Below are positions 5,376 through 5,809 of a DNA stretch of 5,809 bases, piece after piece; the first letter of the stretch is position 1; the number at the start of each line of letters is the position of its first letter. A program made the translations under genes and the position numbers. The notes under the pieces are model-generated. The model searched no databases and was not told the origin of the DNA. It worked only from the letters and a program-made list of their open reading frames with translations. Origin of the DNA: Methanomassiliicoccaceae archaeon UBA367 (GTDB lineage: Archaea > Thermoplasmatota > Thermoplasmata > Methanomassiliicoccales > Methanomethylophilaceae); assembly GCA_002506255.1 (NCBI GenBank), contig DAXF01000033.1, positions 1-5,809 of the forward strand. Reading direction: 5' to 3'.

Positions 5376-5809
5376 TTATGCCCCTCTGGCTATCATCAGT
5401 ACCGCCAAAGTCTCGGCACATGAATTGCTGGCATCCGCCGCTTTCTCCAATGATTCCGTGAGGCCGCGCATGAGCAGGATCCCCTTGTGGTCCATATCGG
5501 ACATGAGTATCCTTCTGAAATTGGCATAATCCATCTGATCTATGAGACGTTCCTGATCATTTATGGAACCGATGTGCCTTTGAACCTCTCCTTTGTTCTT
5601 GCCCATGTTCTCAAATGCCATGATCAGAAGCCTGACGGACAGCACAAGCTCCGAGGTCATCTGCTTTGCGGCATCCCATAGGTACTTTGGAACCTCGACT
5701 TCCGTCTCGATTATCAGCTGCAGGTACAGACCTGCCTCGTTGACCTTATCCGAGATCTTATCGGTCTTCTTGATCAGATGAAGGAGGTCCTCCCTCTCCT
5801 GGCTCTTCA
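5376..5809 (-). CDS. DUF47 / PhoU-like phosphate transport regulator family protein, 5'-truncated
   Basis: Only the C-terminal 143 residues are here. The frame is open from the stop (TAA, 5378-5376) to the window edge, and the family is usually about 215 residues, so roughly 70-75 N-terminal residues are missing. The visible part is almost wholly helical: REDLLHLIKKTDKISDKVNEAG near the window edge, a middle helix around ELVLSVRLLIMAFENM, and a last helix TESLEKAADASNSCAETLAVLMI. Regularly spaced acidic residues in the first and last of these resemble the metal-binding E/DxxxD repeats of PhoU-like proteins and the DUF47 (PF01865) pattern. Family members are often paired with PiT-type phosphate transporters and thought to regulate them; none is visible, though one could lie upstream outside the window. 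The gene is followed one base later by the mutase gene. The methionine at 5660 is internal, not the start. Confidence 0.8.
   Translation of the reverse strand, partial: KSQEREDLLHLIKKTDKISDKVNEAGLYLQLIIETEVEVPKYLWDAAKQMTSELVLSVRLLIMAFENMGKNKGEVQRHIGSINDQERLIDQMDYANFRRILMSDMDHKGILLMRGLTESLEKAADASNSCAETLAVLMIARGA
5381..5386 (-). promoter_or_regulatory. Ribosome binding site of the mutase gene
   Basis: Read on the - strand, GAGGGG lies six bases before the ATG (5374-5372), inside the last codons of the DUF47 gene. It supports that start and suggests the two genes are read from one mRNA, with the mutase able to initiate separately. Confidence 0.6.

Noticed and set aside
5376..5660. DUF47 protein starting at the methionine at 5660 (94 residues)
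   Set aside because: The same frame stays open to the window edge and the upstream residues (REDLLHLIKKTDKISDKV) fit the family, so this methionine is internal.
1..5809. CRISPR arrays, insertion sequences, tRNA genes, toxin-antitoxin pairs or defence genes
   Set aside because: I saw no regularly spaced repeats, terminal inverted repeats, transposase motifs, tRNA-like cloverleaf or defence domains; the window is dense core metabolism and translation genes.

Overview
This window looks like a piece of a euryarchaeal chromosome. The case for Archaea is strong. It encodes a Nop5/Nop56-type C/D-box RNP protein and a hypusine-type translation factor aIF5A. An archaeal BRE/TATA-like promoter sits before the aIF5A gene, and ATA (Ile) and AGA/AGG (Arg) codons are used freely. 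Protein style, moderate GC and the mixture of families fit Thermoplasmata-related methanogens such as Methanomassiliicoccales, but that finer placement is an impression, not a demonstration. No mobile element, CRISPR array, tRNA or rRNA is visible. Coding density is very high: the only gap longer than 1 base between genes is about 76 bases (2714-2789).

Layout. On the + strand, three genes overlap by ATGA junctions: mtnA-type isomerase (10-1008), class II aldolase (1005-1616) and nop5 (1613-2713). A short promoter-bearing gap follows. Then come aIF5A (2790-3179) and, 1 base later, an agmatinase (3181-4032). On the - strand, running toward them, a DUF47/PhoU-like protein (5376 to past the window end, 5'-truncated) is followed 1 base later by a phosphohexomutase of the GlmM/PMM family (4013-5374). 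The agmatinase and mutase genes meet tail to tail and share 20 coding bases.

How the genes may work together. Agmatinase makes putrescine. Where spermidine is made from it by aminopropyl transfer, 5'-methylthioadenosine (MTA) is released, and spermidine is the donor for hypusine on aIF5A. An MtnA-type isomerase followed by an aldolase (rather than the MtnB dehydratase) is the core of a shunt that returns MTA or 5'-deoxyadenosine carbon as dihydroxyacetone phosphate plus an aldehyde. The + strand therefore carries both a source and a possible sink of a SAM by-product, together with two RNA/translation factors. This link is inferred from known families and is not shown by the sequence. The - strand pair (amino-sugar or sugar phosphate mutase plus phosphate-transport regulator-like protein) appears to be separate housekeeping.

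I found no obviously new system. The points most worth a look are the mtnA-aldolase coupling, a possible leaderless upstream ORF in the aIF5A leader, nop5 without its usual fibrillarin neighbour, and the convergent overlap.
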